Shown here: positions 26,858 to 36,444 of the stretch, piece after piece
Layout of the letters: each line of letters opens with the position of its first letter
Position numbering within the stretch: position 1 is the first letter of the stretch
Assembly (NCBI RefSeq): GCF_024198175.1
Contig: NZ_JAJVKV010000003.1
Coordinates: 806,001-870,000, forward strand
DNA from: Pyxidicoccus xibeiensis
GTDB lineage: Bacteria; Myxococcota; Myxococcia; Myxococcales; Myxococcaceae
Reading direction: 5' to 3'
DNA length: 64,000 nucleotides
Translations under genes and position numbers: made by a program
The notes under the pieces: model-generated
The model's database searches: none
What the model was told of the DNA's origin: nothing
What the model saw: the letters and a program-made list of their open reading frames with translations, nothing else

Positions 26858-27260
26858 GCCGAGCCCCTCGAACTTCAACGCGAAGCGCCATGTTGCCAGC
26901 AGGCAGGCGAGCCCCCCTCTGCACCCACCCATTAGCGCGGGAAGCCCGGGGGTTCCCGAGAGTCGGAGGACATACCCGCACCGACTCCGCCGCACCGAGG
27001 CGGGAGCTGAGCGTGGCCGTACGCCAGGGTGTCAGGGCTGGTGTGCGGTGGAGGCGCGCGGAGAGGTGCTGCGTCCCCGTGGACTCCGAGGCGCGGGACG
27101 CCGGGCCACGCTCATGGACGGCACGCCCTCGCACGCTCCAGGGAGGACGGCCCGGCACGGGCGTTGCTCAGGTGCGCAGCCGATGCGCGCGGCGGCCCTA
27201 CGAAGCCGCCGTGGCGCAGCACCCACTCACAGGCAGGGCGGCGAGGGAGCCGGAGACGCG
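26858..27260. other. 403-bp gap between ndh and recA
   Basis: The gap holds the divergent promoters of ndh and recA. No gene is evident. I see no CTGT-N8-ACAG LexA-type site and no clear sigma70 pair. The one motif worth noting is a sigma54-like element at 27153-27168. Confidence 0.6.
27153..27168 (+). promoter_or_regulatory. Sigma54-like -24/-12 element upstream of recA
   Basis: CGGCACG-GGCG-TTGCT matches the consensus TGGCACG-N4-TTGCW at all positions but the first, with the required 10-base spacing between GG and GC. It lies 92 bases before ATG 27261. Chance matches in a GC-rich genome are possible. Confidence 0.35.
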
Positions 27261-28285
<1,025 letters not shown>

Positions 28286-28289
<4 letters not shown>

Positions 28290-28789
28290 GGGGACAGCGC
28301 GTCCAGGGACACCGGGAACGGCAGCCGGCGCTGACCGGCGCACAGCACGAGCCCACCTTCCGGACCTTCCTCCAACAGCTGTCCCAGCTGGTACTGGGCG
28401 TCGCGAGAGAAGCGCGCCCGGGCCCGGCCCTGCTTCACGTGGCAGGCGAGGACGCCATCCGGCGCCACGCGCAGGGTGGCGGTGTCCAGGGCCTCGGCGG
28501 TGCGGTCACTCAGGCGGATGGAGACCCGCTCGTCCTGGGTGACGTCCACGGTGCGCACCTCGTAGGCGGCGTCCTCCACCTGGACGTAGCACCAGTCGTT
28601 GCCGATGCGCAGCTGGTAGCGGCCGGCCTCGTCCAGCACCAGGGAGCTGTTGAAGAGCTCGATGATTTTCGGGTGCTGGATGGGCTCGTCGTCGTGCCAC
28701 CAGCGCAGCGCTGCGTCGAGGCGGATGCCGCTGTCCTCGCGGGTATGCCAGCGCTTGCCGGGAGGGGGCTGTCCGGTGGGAGGTTGCAT
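28286..28789 (-). CDS. DUF1285-like protein
   Basis: This 167-residue soluble protein contains a pattern close to DUF1285: an N-terminal [20 protein letters not shown], then [20 protein letters not shown] followed by the hallmark [10 protein letters not shown]. The family is small, of unknown function and cytoplasmic. The gene stands alone, divided from the next minus-strand gene by 57 bases, and it overlaps the recA stop by four bases in the convergent arrangement. Confidence 0.75.
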
Positions 28790-28846
28790 GGCCTCTCTTA
28801 TGTGCGACCGGGGGACGGAGGATTCAAGTCGGGAGACTCCGGACGC

Positions 28847-30556
28847 CTACCAGTTCCGGACAAGCTCGGTGTAGCCGCGGAAGGCCGCGGCGCCCCAGAA
28901 GTTCACCAGCACGCCGAGCGCTACCGCGGCCAGCACCGCGCGGTTGCGCAGGGACCAGCCACCGATGGCGAACAGCAGCAGGAGGTAGGGCGTGTAGTCG
29001 AGGCTGAAGCGGAAGCCGAACTGCATGTAGCCGGTGTTCTGGTAGAAGAGGCCCGGCAGCGCGCACACGGCCACGGTGAGCCACAGCGGCCAGTGCAGAC
29101 GCGGGCGCGTCTTCGGGATGAGCAGGAAGACGAGCAGCGGCAGCGTGAGCAGCAGCGTCAGGCCGTGCGGGTCATACGAGAGCCGCAGCGGCTCCAGCGA
29201 GAGCCGGGGCAGCTTGAGGAAGGCCGCCTCCAGGTTGCGCGGCAGGTACGCCAGGCTGAACAGGCCCGTGCGGTCGATGTCCACGTTGACGCGGTTGTTG
29301 AAGAGGAACGAGTGGCCGAACTCGCCCAGGCGGCCAAAGCGGTAGACGTTGTACACCGCCGCGAGCCCCCCGAGCGGCGCGGCCCCCAGGGCGAACAGGC
29401 CCAGCCTGCGCGCCGCGGGCTTCCAGTCCCGCCCCAGGGACTTGAGCTGCTCCAGCCGGGAGCCCGGCCCGGGGCACAGCGCCTCCAGGACGAAGAAGAG
29501 CCCCGTGAAGAGCAGCGGCGTGCGCGTGAGCGTGGCCATGGAGAAGAACAGGCCCGCGAGCAGCGGCCGGTGGGCGCGCACCGCGTTGCGCGCGTAGAGG
29601 CAGGTGAAGGCCACGCCCATGACCTCGGCGCTGAACCAGACCTCGCCGCGGATGGCGCAGTAGAAGAACAGGGTGCCGAAGGAGAGGATGAGCGCCAGGG
29701 CGATGTTCTCGTCGCGGTTGCGCGCCGATTCACCCTCCTTCGCCAGGAAGCGCAGCAGCGAATAGAAGAGCGCCACCGCCAGCGCGCCCACGATGACGCC
29801 GAAGGAGGTGTCGTTGAACTGGTAGCCGTGCAGCGCGACGAAGGGCAGCATCACCACCGAGGGAAACGGCGGGAAGCTCACGAACCAGCGGTCCGTCGGG
29901 AGCGGCCGGCCCTCGCAGCGGACCTTCTCGCCGCCCACCACCCGCACGCAGGCCCAGTCCTCCAGGTTCGGCAGCAGTTGGGGGTCCAGGTCCAGCCGGC
30001 CGTCGAGCCAGGACTGGGACTGGTAGATGAAGTGCGGCGCCGCGCTCTGGCGCAGGAAGCGCTGCGAGCTGAAGCTGGCCAGCACCACGAAGGCCACCAG
30101 GAACAGCCCCACCTCCACGCGGTAGGCGGACAGCCACACGCGCAGGATGTTGAGCGGCAGGCCTCCCATGGGCCCCTTCGGCACGGCCGGCGTCTCCGGC
30201 GAGGCCGGCGGAGCGACGGGAGCTGACGCAGTCCCCCTGTCTCCGGGCGCGCCGGGGTCGGCGACTGCGGATGGCGCGGCAGTGTGGGTACCGCCGGGCG
30301 CAGAGGCTCCCGAGACCGGCGAGGTGCCGGGCGCCGCCGGGGTGGCCGCGCGGGCGTCTCCGGGCGCGGTGGTTCCTGCAATGGGCGCTGTTCCGGGGGC
30401 CGCCGGGGTGGCCGCGCGGGCTTCTCCGGACGCGGAGATTCCCGAGGAGGAGGCTCCGGCGGGGGTCTCGGCACCGGGGGCCGCCGGGTTGACCGGACCG
30501 GACCCCTTGGGCGCGGCGGGAGACGGACGGGGGCGCTTGGACTTGGAGCGGCTCAT
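28847..30556 (-). CDS. GT-C-like integral membrane protein with Pro/Ala-rich N-terminal tail
   Basis: The 569-residue protein begins with about 120 residues of Pro/Ala/Gly/Thr-rich sequence containing two copies of DARAATPAAPGT-like units. About ten membrane helices follow. The first long periplasmic loop (QSQSWLDGRLDLDPQLLPN) and the pattern of helices resemble GT-C glycosyltransferases of the ArnT/PMT type, but the catalytic DxD/ExD pair is not obvious. Start codon 30556 overlaps the cinA stop as ATGA, so the two genes are coupled. A lipid-linked sugar transfer role is only an inference. Confidence 0.75.
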   Translation of the reverse strand: MSRSKSKRPRPSPAAPKGSGPVNPAAPGAETPAGASSSGISASGEARAATPAAPGTAPIAGTTAPGDARAATPAAPGTSPVSGASAPGGTHTAAPSAVADPGAPGDRGTASAPVAPPASPETPAVPKGPMGGLPLNILRVWLSAYRVEVGLFLVAFVVLASFSSQRFLRQSAAPHFIYQSQSWLDGRLDLDPQLLPNLEDWACVRVVGGEKVRCEGRPLPTDRWFVSFPPFPSVVMLPFVALHGYQFNDTSFGVIVGALAVALFYSLLRFLAKEGESARNRDENIALALILSFGTLFFYCAIRGEVWFSAEVMGVAFTCLYARNAVRAHRPLLAGLFFSMATLTRTPLLFTGLFFVLEALCPGPGSRLEQLKSLGRDWKPAARRLGLFALGAAPLGGLAAVYNVYRFGRLGEFGHSFLFNNRVNVDIDRTGLFSLAYLPRNLEAAFLKLPRLSLEPLRLSYDPHGLTLLLTLPLLVFLLIPKTRPRLHWPLWLTVAVCALPGLFYQNTGYMQFGFRFSLDYTPYLLLLFAIGGWSLRNRAVLAAVALGVLVNFWGAAAFRGYTELVRNW

Positions 30557-31818
30557 GGGGTGGCGGGCGCGGCGAGCAGGTGCTGCCGCAGCATCTCCAG
30601 CGTGTGGGAGGCGGCGAACAGGCGCACGCGGTCGCGGTCGCCGGAGAAGGTCATGCGGTCGCAGCGGGTGGTCATCCCCGCGCCGGCCAGCGCGCAATAC
30701 ACGGTGCCCACCGGGTCCTCCGGTGTCCCGCCTCCCGGGCCCGCGTAGCCCGTCACCGACAGGCCAAACGTGGTGCCACAGGCGGCGCGCACGCCCTCGG
30801 CCATGGCGATGGCCGTCTCGCGCGACACGGCGGTGTGGCGCTCGAGCACCTCGGCGGGGACGCCCACCCACGCGGACTTCATCTTCTCCGAGTACACCAC
30901 CGCGCCGCCGATGAAGACGCTGCTGGCCCCCGACACCGCGGTGAGCTGCTGGGCGATGAGGCCGCCGGTGCAGCTCTCCGCCGTCGCCAGCGTGGCTCCC
31001 ACGCGCCCGAGCAGGCCCAGGAGCACCGGGGCGTACTCGTTCGCGTCCGCGCCGAACACGTGCGCGCCCAGCAGCCGGCGGCACTCCGCCTCCACGGCGG
31101 CGAGCGCGGCGTCAGCCTCGGCCTGCGAGGGCGCCTCGGCCATCAGCTTCAGGTGGTTCTCCGGCGCATGTGTGCGGAAGCCGAACACCACGCGCGGGTG
31201 GCTCGGGGCCAGCGGCATCACCGCCTGGTCGAGCTCCGACTCGTAGATGCCCACCGTGCGCAGCAGGCGGAAGGCGCGGTACGTGCGGCCGGGCTCGGCC
31301 TCCAGCCAGGTCCGGAGGCGAGGCAGGACCTCACCGTCCAGCAGCGCCTTGAACTCGCGCGGCACGCCGGGGAGGAAGAAGAGACGGCACCGCCCCAGGG
31401 TGAGGATGACCAGGGGCGCGGAGCCCTGCGGGTTGCGCACGGGCTCGGCGCCGTGGGGGATGCGCGCCATGCGCAGCGCACCGGGGTTGAGGGCCATCCC
31501 CCGCGCGGCATACCGCTCGCGCAGCCAGTCGAGCACCCGGGCGTCCTCGCCGAACGACACCCCCGCGGCCTCGGCGGCGCACTCGAGGGTGAAGTCGTCC
31601 GCCGTGGGCCCCAGCCCGCCGGACACCACCACCACGTCCGCCCGCGAGGCCGCCTCGCGGAGCGCCTGGGTGATGTGCGGCCTCACGTCGCCGACAGTCA
31701 CCACGCGCTCGACCTTCACTCCCAGGTCGAAGAGGCGGGCTTCCAGGTACGTGCTGTTGGTGTCCGTGATGAGGCCGGTGACGAGCTCGTCACCGGTACA
31801 CAGCAGCTCGACGCGCAT
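30553..31818 (-). CDS. cinA: CinA: COG1058 domain plus nicotinamide-nucleotide amidase
   Basis: The 421-residue protein has an N-terminal MoaB/MogA-like COG1058 domain (ELLCTGDELVTGLITDTNS, VVVSGGLGPTADDFT) and a C-terminal PncC-type domain (ATAESCTGGLIAQQLTAVSG and VTGYAGPGGGTPEDPVGTVY). The latter deamidates nicotinamide mononucleotide to recycle NAD. CinA is often linked to recA and competence genes, and recA lies about 2.3 kb away here. It starts at ATG 31818 and is coupled to the downstream membrane-protein gene through ATGA. Confidence 0.95.
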   Translation of the reverse strand: MRVELLCTGDELVTGLITDTNSTYLEARLFDLGVKVERVVTVGDVRPHITQALREAASRADVVVVSGGLGPTADDFTLECAAEAAGVSFGEDARVLDWLRERYAARGMALNPGALRMARIPHGAEPVRNPQGSAPLVILTLGRCRLFFLPGVPREFKALLDGEVLPRLRTWLEAEPGRTYRAFRLLRTVGIYESELDQAVMPLAPSHPRVVFGFRTHAPENHLKLMAEAPSQAEADAALAAVEAECRRLLGAHVFGADANEYAPVLLGLLGRVGATLATAESCTGGLIAQQLTAVSGASSVFIGGAVVYSEKMKSAWVGVPAEVLERHTAVSRETAIAMAEGVRAACGTTFGLSVTGYAGPGGGTPEDPVGTVYCALAGAGMTTRCDRMTFSGDRDRVRLFAASHTLEMLRQHLLAAPATP

Positions 31819-31935
31819 GGGCCGCGCATCCTAGCGGCACCGCGCGAAGCCGGCACGGATTGAAGGAAGTCCACCGGCCCCCGGGTCCGGAGCCCGACGG
31901 TGCGGCCCGGAAGGCACCCTCCCGGGCAGGAACCG

Positions 31936-32805
31936 TCAGAGGTACGCGGGACCGTCGTTGCCCGGGCCGGCCTCTTCGTCGGCGTCCTCTTCCTCGTCCT
32001 CGTCATCGATGACGGCGGCGACCGCCACCGCGGCGGCGGCCCCCGGGGCCACCTTGCGCGCCACCAGCCGGCTGCGCACCAGCACCGCGGACTCCACCAG
32101 CCCCAGCACCAGGTACGCCCCGCAGCAGGCCACCAGCACCCAGGCCGGGTGGAACCGGGTGGCAATCGCCACGCCGCCGACCACCACCAGCATGAGGGTC
32201 AGCGCGCTCTTGCGGCTGGGACGCGCGTCCTTGAAGGTGCGGTAGCGCACCGTCGACACCATCAGCAGCGACAGGCCCACCACCGCCGCCGCCACCGGCA
32301 CCGCGGCGGCCTCGTGCAGCGGCTGCCCTCCGGCGGCCGCGTGGTGCGAGATGATGACCGACACCAGCATGCCCGCCGCCAGGGGAATCGGCAGGCCCAC
32401 GAAGAAGCGCCCCCCGCCCCCGTGCGGGTTGCGCGCCGCCAGCACATTGAAGCGCGCCAGCCGCAGCGCGCCGCACGCGGTGAAGGCGAAGGCGACGAAC
32501 AGGCCCGCGAAGCCCAGCGGCGAGAGCGCCCACTTGTAGACCAGGAGGCCAGGCGCCACCCCGAACGACATCACGTCCGCCAGGCTGTCGAGCTGCACGC
32601 CAAAGTCGCTCTGCGTCTTCGTCAGGCGGGCCACCCGGCCGTCCATCCCGTCGAAGAACATGGCGAAGAAGATGGACAGGGCCGCCTGGTAGAGCTGCAC
32701 GGGACCTGCCTCACCCGTGCAGAGGGTGATGGCATAGAAGCCACAGAAGATGGACGTGACAGTGAAAAGGTTCGGAAGCACGAACATCAGTTTCCGCAGC
32801 TTCAT
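31936..32805 (-). CDS. pssA: CDP-diacylglycerol-serine O-phosphatidyltransferase
   Basis: The 289-residue membrane enzyme makes phosphatidylserine, the precursor of phosphatidylethanolamine. The CDP-alcohol phosphatidyltransferase motif is intact: DGMDGRVARLTKTQSDFG then VQLDSLAD supplies D-G-x2-A-R-x8-G-x3-D-x3-D. N-terminal MKLRKLMFVLPNLFTVTSIF is typical of PssA. About eight helices follow. The C-terminus is a cytoplasmic acidic run (DDEDEEEDADEEAG), longer than usual. It is divergent from an alpha/beta hydrolase gene. Confidence 0.93.
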   Translation of the reverse strand: MKLRKLMFVLPNLFTVTSIFCGFYAITLCTGEAGPVQLYQAALSIFFAMFFDGMDGRVARLTKTQSDFGVQLDSLADVMSFGVAPGLLVYKWALSPLGFAGLFVAFAFTACGALRLARFNVLAARNPHGGGGRFFVGLPIPLAAGMLVSVIISHHAAAGGQPLHEAAAVPVAAAVVGLSLLMVSTVRYRTFKDARPSRKSALTLMLVVVGGVAIATRFHPAWVLVACCGAYLVLGLVESAVLVRSRLVARKVAPGAAAAVAVAAVIDDEDEEEDADEEAGPGNDGPAYL

Positions 32806-32923
32806 CTATTCCCTCGACTTCCTTTGATGCCCGTGAGTTCCGGCAGCAGGACGGCGGGTGCAACCGACCTTAGCAGGGTTTTATTTGCGTCATCGTCACC
32901 CCGAGGTCCGATAAGGAGGCGAA

Positions 32924-34066
32924 ATGGATGCCTGGCGGTGGGGCGTGTGGGTGCTGGTCGCCATGCTCGCCCTGTTTCTGTGGAACGTCGTCTGGGTAGC
33001 GGCCGTGCGGCGGTGGTACCGCCCCCGGACGACGCTGCCGCAGACGCTGCGCGCCCGGTGCGCCGACGGCTGGGAGCTGACCGTCCACGCGCGGCGCGCC
33101 ACGGTCCGCCGCTTCGAGGAGCCGGTGCTGCTGTGCCACGGGCTGGCCGCCAACCGCTTCACCTTCGACTTCGAGCCGCCCTACTCCGTGGCGCACTACC
33201 TGGCCGAGGCCGGCTTCGACTGCTTCAGCGTCGAGTGGCGCGGCACCGGCCACTCGCGAAGTCCGCCTCCGGGCCGGCGGTACACGGACTTCACCATCGA
33301 CGACCACATCCTCCAGGACGGGCCCGCGCTGCTGGAGCTGGCGCTGAAGGAGACGGGCGCGAAGCGGGCCTTCTGGCTCGGTCACTCACTGGGCGGGCTG
33401 GTGGGCTACGGCGTGGCGCAGGGGCCCCAGGGAGAGAAGCTGGCGGGGCTGCTCACCCTGGGCGCGCCCGTGCACTTCAAGTCCGGGCCCCTGATGCGCG
33501 CGCTCATCTCCATGGGCGTGCGCGCCGCGTGGCCCGCGCGCTTCCGGCAGGAGTGGATGAGCGCCAGCCTCGCGCCCTTCCTCGGCTACGTCACCCTGCC
33601 CCTCTCGGACCTGCTGGTGAACCCGGAGCACATCCCTCCGCGCATCCAGCGGCAGGTCTACGCGAACATGATGTCGTCGATGAGCCGCAAGGTGCTGCTC
33701 CAGTTCCAGGACTGGATTGAGCACGACGCGTTCCGCTCCTTCGACCGCGCCACGGACTGGCGCGAGGGCATCACCCGCCTGCGGCTCCCGCTGCTCGTCA
33801 TGGGCGGCAGCTCGGACCGGCTGGCCACCGCGGAGAACGTGCAGTCCCAGTTCGCGCTCGCCAGCGCGCCCGACCGCACGCTGCACGTGTTCGGCAGGGA
33901 CCACGGCGACAAGATGGACTACGGACACGGGGACCTCATCTTCGGCACGGGCGCGCCCTCGGAGGTCTATCCCGTCATCCGTGAGTGGCTGGAGCAGCAC
34001 GCCACCCGCCTGTCTTCCCCCGCCGAGCCCTCCGAGCCCTCCATCTCCCTGCAGCGGCAGGCGTGA
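32924..34066 (+). CDS. Membrane-anchored alpha/beta hydrolase
   Basis: The 380-residue protein has one N-terminal membrane helix (about 7-28). An alpha/beta hydrolase fold follows, with the oxyanion motif LLCHGLAANRF, nucleophile Ser155 in WLGHSLGGLVG, the acid Asp in GGSSDRLAT and the catalytic His in YGHGDLIFG. The arrangement recalls lipase/esterase or polyhydroxyalkanoate-type enzymes. The substrate is unknown. A strong RBS (AAGGAGG) precedes ATG 32924. The final 20 residues are Ser/Pro-rich. It is convergent with the beta-helix lipoprotein gene. Confidence 0.9.
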   Translation: MDAWRWGVWVLVAMLALFLWNVVWVAAVRRWYRPRTTLPQTLRARCADGWELTVHARRATVRRFEEPVLLCHGLAANRFTFDFEPPYSVAHYLAEAGFDCFSVEWRGTGHSRSPPPGRRYTDFTIDDHILQDGPALLELALKETGAKRAFWLGHSLGGLVGYGVAQGPQGEKLAGLLTLGAPVHFKSGPLMRALISMGVRAAWPARFRQEWMSASLAPFLGYVTLPLSDLLVNPEHIPPRIQRQVYANMMSSMSRKVLLQFQDWIEHDAFRSFDRATDWREGITRLRLPLLVMGGSSDRLATAENVQSQFALASAPDRTLHVFGRDHGDKMDYGHGDLIFGTGAPSEVYPVIREWLEQHATRLSSPAEPSEPSISLQRQA

Positions 34067-34087
34067 TGCGCGCCGGACCGGGGGCGC

Positions 34088-35794
34088 TCAGCGCTCCACG
34101 CAGGGGGCGGACAGGCCGCGCACGTCCTCCGAGCGCACCTGCTTCAGGCTCACCTGCGTGTCGCCCTGGCACTCGGCCCAGACGAGCCCGTCCACCAGCT
34201 GCCGCGCGGTGAGCCCCTCCACCCGCAGCCTGCCGTTGTCCAGGGCGGCCAGCGCCGTTCCTCCGCCGCGGACGTCCACGTTCCGGGCCTCCACCCTCGC
34301 GAGCGTTTCCACCAGGATGCCCGCGTGCCGGCAGCCCACCAGCTCCACGTCCTTCAGCTGGACGCGGGAGTCCTGCGCGGCCAGCACGCACGTTCCCGCC
34401 ACGTCGCGCACCCGCACGTCCTCCACGTCCGCTTCCATCTCACGCAGGTGCAGGCCATCACCGGCGACGTCCGCCGAGCTGACCCGGGTGATGGTGCCCT
34501 GACGCACCCGCAGCTTCCCCTGCAGCGCCGTGAGCCCGTACTCGGCCGCGCCCTCCACCGTGAAGCGCCGCACCTCCATGTCGCCGCCCACGAGCTGGAT
34601 GCCTCCGAAGGCGCCGCTGTCCCGCACCACCACGCCCTCCAGCACACCGCGGGACTGCGCGAGCCCCAGCCCCGCGCGCTCGGCACGCACCGACGTGAAG
34701 TCCCGTACGTCGATGCGCCGCGCCCGCATGGAGGACACCCCGTACTCGTGCCCCGTCACCTGCACGTGCTCCAGCAGCATCGAGCCCTCCACCACCGAGA
34801 AGGCCGAGCCCCGCCCCCCTTCCGCCACGGCGCGCCGGACCTCCGCGTGCCCGCCGTCCACCCCCACCGCCGACACCGGGCCGGAGAAGCGCACGTCCTC
34901 CAACTCCACCCGGGCGTTGACACCTCGCACCCGCACCGCGCGCCGGAAGGGGCCCGTGAAGGAGCTGCCGGTGATGCGCGCCGTCGGGCCCTCCGAAGGC
35001 ACGACGGGCTGGGATGGTGCGGCACCAGCAGCTTGCGTCGAGAGCCCAGGTGCTCCTTGCGCGGAGGTTCGCGTCGCGGCTTCCCGGGGGGCGCTCTCCT
35101 GCCCCACGCGCCCGGCCCCGTTCGTCGCTGGCGCCGCCTCATCTGGCGGGAAGGGAGACCCGACGTCCTGGGGCGCCCGCTGGAGGGGCGCTCCCACCTC
35201 CTGGGGCACCCGTCCGGGCCCCGCCTGCCCGGCCTCGGCCTCCTCGAAGGCGCCTTCGAGCAGCACGCCCGTCGTCTCCGACACGGCGGCGTCGAAGCGC
35301 GCACCCTCGGCCTCCAGCCTCCCGGCCACCACCCGCACCGCCCCCGTGCGCTGCCCTCGGAAGCCCACCCGCTCCAGGCGCACCCGGCCTCCGCCCGTCA
35401 CCTCCAGCCCCCAACTGCCCCCCTGCACCAGGAGGTCCGCCAGCTCGGCGCCCTGCCCTGCCCGCAGCACCAGGGGCTCCGCCCCTTCCACGTCCAGCAC
35501 CGAGGTGGGCCCCTGCCCCTCCAGGCGGACACCCTCGGGCAGGCTGAAGGGCCCCGTGTACGTGCCCATCGCCAGGTGCACCGTCAGCGGCCCGGGCCGC
35601 GTCAGGGCCTCGGCCAGGGAGCGCAGGGGGCGCTCGCGCGAGCCGTCACCGGGCCTCCACCAGGCCGCGTCCACCCACACGTGGGTGCGGGTCACCCCGG
35701 TGGGTGGGGACGCCTCACGAGGCGCCGGGCCCCGGCAGGTACACAGCGCCAGGATCAGCGGAAGGAACGTTCGGAAGCGCACGTGGACGGGCAC
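34088..35794 (-). CDS. Parallel beta-helix lipoprotein
   Basis: This protein of about 568 residues starts at GTG 35794, chosen because GGGAGG lies seven bases upstream. A hydrophobic signal ends in LALC (lipobox), and the mature chain contains many repeats of a right-handed beta-helix (pectin-lyase fold). The repeats have the form V..EGV.....G......V..., for example GVLEGVVVRDSGAFGGIQLV and GTITRVSSADVAGDGLHLRE. A Pro/Ala-rich insert interrupts the helix at about residues 195-280. It begins like DUF1565 proteins (WVDAAWWRPGDGSRERPLRSLAEAL). It is probably attached to the outer membrane and may bind or cleave polysaccharide. No catalytic residues can be assigned. Confidence 0.85.
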   Translation of the reverse strand: MPVHVRFRTFLPLILALCTCRGPAPREASPPTGVTRTHVWVDAAWWRPGDGSRERPLRSLAEALTRPGPLTVHLAMGTYTGPFSLPEGVRLEGQGPTSVLDVEGAEPLVLRAGQGAELADLLVQGGSWGLEVTGGGRVRLERVGFRGQRTGAVRVVAGRLEAEGARFDAAVSETTGVLLEGAFEEAEAGQAGPGRVPQEVGAPLQRAPQDVGSPFPPDEAAPATNGAGRVGQESAPREAATRTSAQGAPGLSTQAAGAAPSQPVVPSEGPTARITGSSFTGPFRRAVRVRGVNARVELEDVRFSGPVSAVGVDGGHAEVRRAVAEGGRGSAFSVVEGSMLLEHVQVTGHEYGVSSMRARRIDVRDFTSVRAERAGLGLAQSRGVLEGVVVRDSGAFGGIQLVGGDMEVRRFTVEGAAEYGLTALQGKLRVRQGTITRVSSADVAGDGLHLREMEADVEDVRVRDVAGTCVLAAQDSRVQLKDVELVGCRHAGILVETLARVEARNVDVRGGGTALAALDNGRLRVEGLTARQLVDGLVWAECQGDTQVSLKQVRSEDVRGLSAPCVER

Positions 35795-36114
35795 TCTAGC
35801 GCCTCCCGGCAGGTCGCCTCCGGGAATGCGATCAGCACCACCTGCCAAGTGATCATTATTCCAAAGACTTTCTTTCAAACACGATCACACACAGCGCATT
35901 CGCGCTGCACTGTGGGTGGAGTGTCCAGATGTAACAAGAGCCTCTGACTCCCTCTCTGTACGCGCGCTGTTTCAGAGAGCCAACTTTTCATCCGGAGGCC
36001 GATTTTCCGGCCCCGGAGCACGGCCAGCATTGACAGGGAAAAGAGCGATTTGTTACCACCGTTCGGGTTAAGCACATTCAAGGCCAGACAACGTCGTATG
36101 GACGGAGGGGCGTA
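35795..36114. other. AT-rich structured region upstream of the HU-family gene
   Basis: These 320 bases contain no gene but are strikingly richer in A/T than anything else here. Three hairpins can be drawn. The first is CAGCGC/GCGCTG (35892-35907). The second is CTCTCTG/CAGAGAG, just before 35990. The third is a 10-bp stem with one bulged A (35991-36017, TCCGG-A-GGCCG with CGGCCCCGGA). A TTGACA follows at 36030. The region could be a long regulated leader, a binding region for the HU-like protein itself, or an unannotated small RNA. Confidence 0.5.
36030..36059 (+). promoter_or_regulatory. Candidate promoter for the HU-family gene
   Basis: A perfect TTGACA (36030-36035) is followed after 18 bases by TACCAC (36054-36059, 3/6 match). 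It is 55 bases before ATG 36115. The -10 is poor, so the call is tentative. Confidence 0.35.
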
Positions 36115-36384
36115 ATGACCAAGGCAGAGCTCGTCGAGGTGGTGGCGGCGCAGACACGTCTCACCAAGAAGTCCGCGGCGCAGATCCTCGACATCGTCTT
36201 CACCAACATCGGCAAGGCGGTGAAGAAGGACGCCCGCTTCAGCTACCCCGGCTTCGGCACGTGGTCGGTGCGCTCGCGCAAGGCGCGGAAGATCCGCAAC
36301 CCGCAGACCAACGAGATGATGAAGCTGAAGGCGTCGAAGACCATCGGCTTCCGGCCGGCCAAGGAGCTGAAGAACTCGCTGTAG
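36115..36384 (+). CDS. HU-family DNA-binding protein
   Basis: The 89-residue protein shows the HU/IHF fold from end to end: MTKAELVEVVAAQTRLTKKSA, the beta-arm signature GFGTWSVRSRKARKIRNPQT and the closing TIGFRPAKELKNSL. It bends and packages DNA in the nucleoid. Whether it acts as an HU homodimer or an IHF-like subunit is not clear. RBS GGAGGGG lies four bases upstream of ATG 36115. It is a stand-alone gene with an unusually long AT-rich leader region. Confidence 0.95.
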   Translation: MTKAELVEVVAAQTRLTKKSAAQILDIVFTNIGKAVKKDARFSYPGFGTWSVRSRKARKIRNPQTNEMMKLKASKTIGFRPAKELKNSL

Positions 36385-36444
36385 CCGTACCTGACGGTCC
36401 TGCCCGCGCGCCTCCGAGGCAGCGCGGCGGACCGGTCCTCACGT

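Noticed and set aside
26858..27260. SOS (LexA) box upstream of recA
   Set aside because: No CTGT-N8-ACAG palindrome or close variant was found by eye. A matrix search would be needed to exclude a divergent site.
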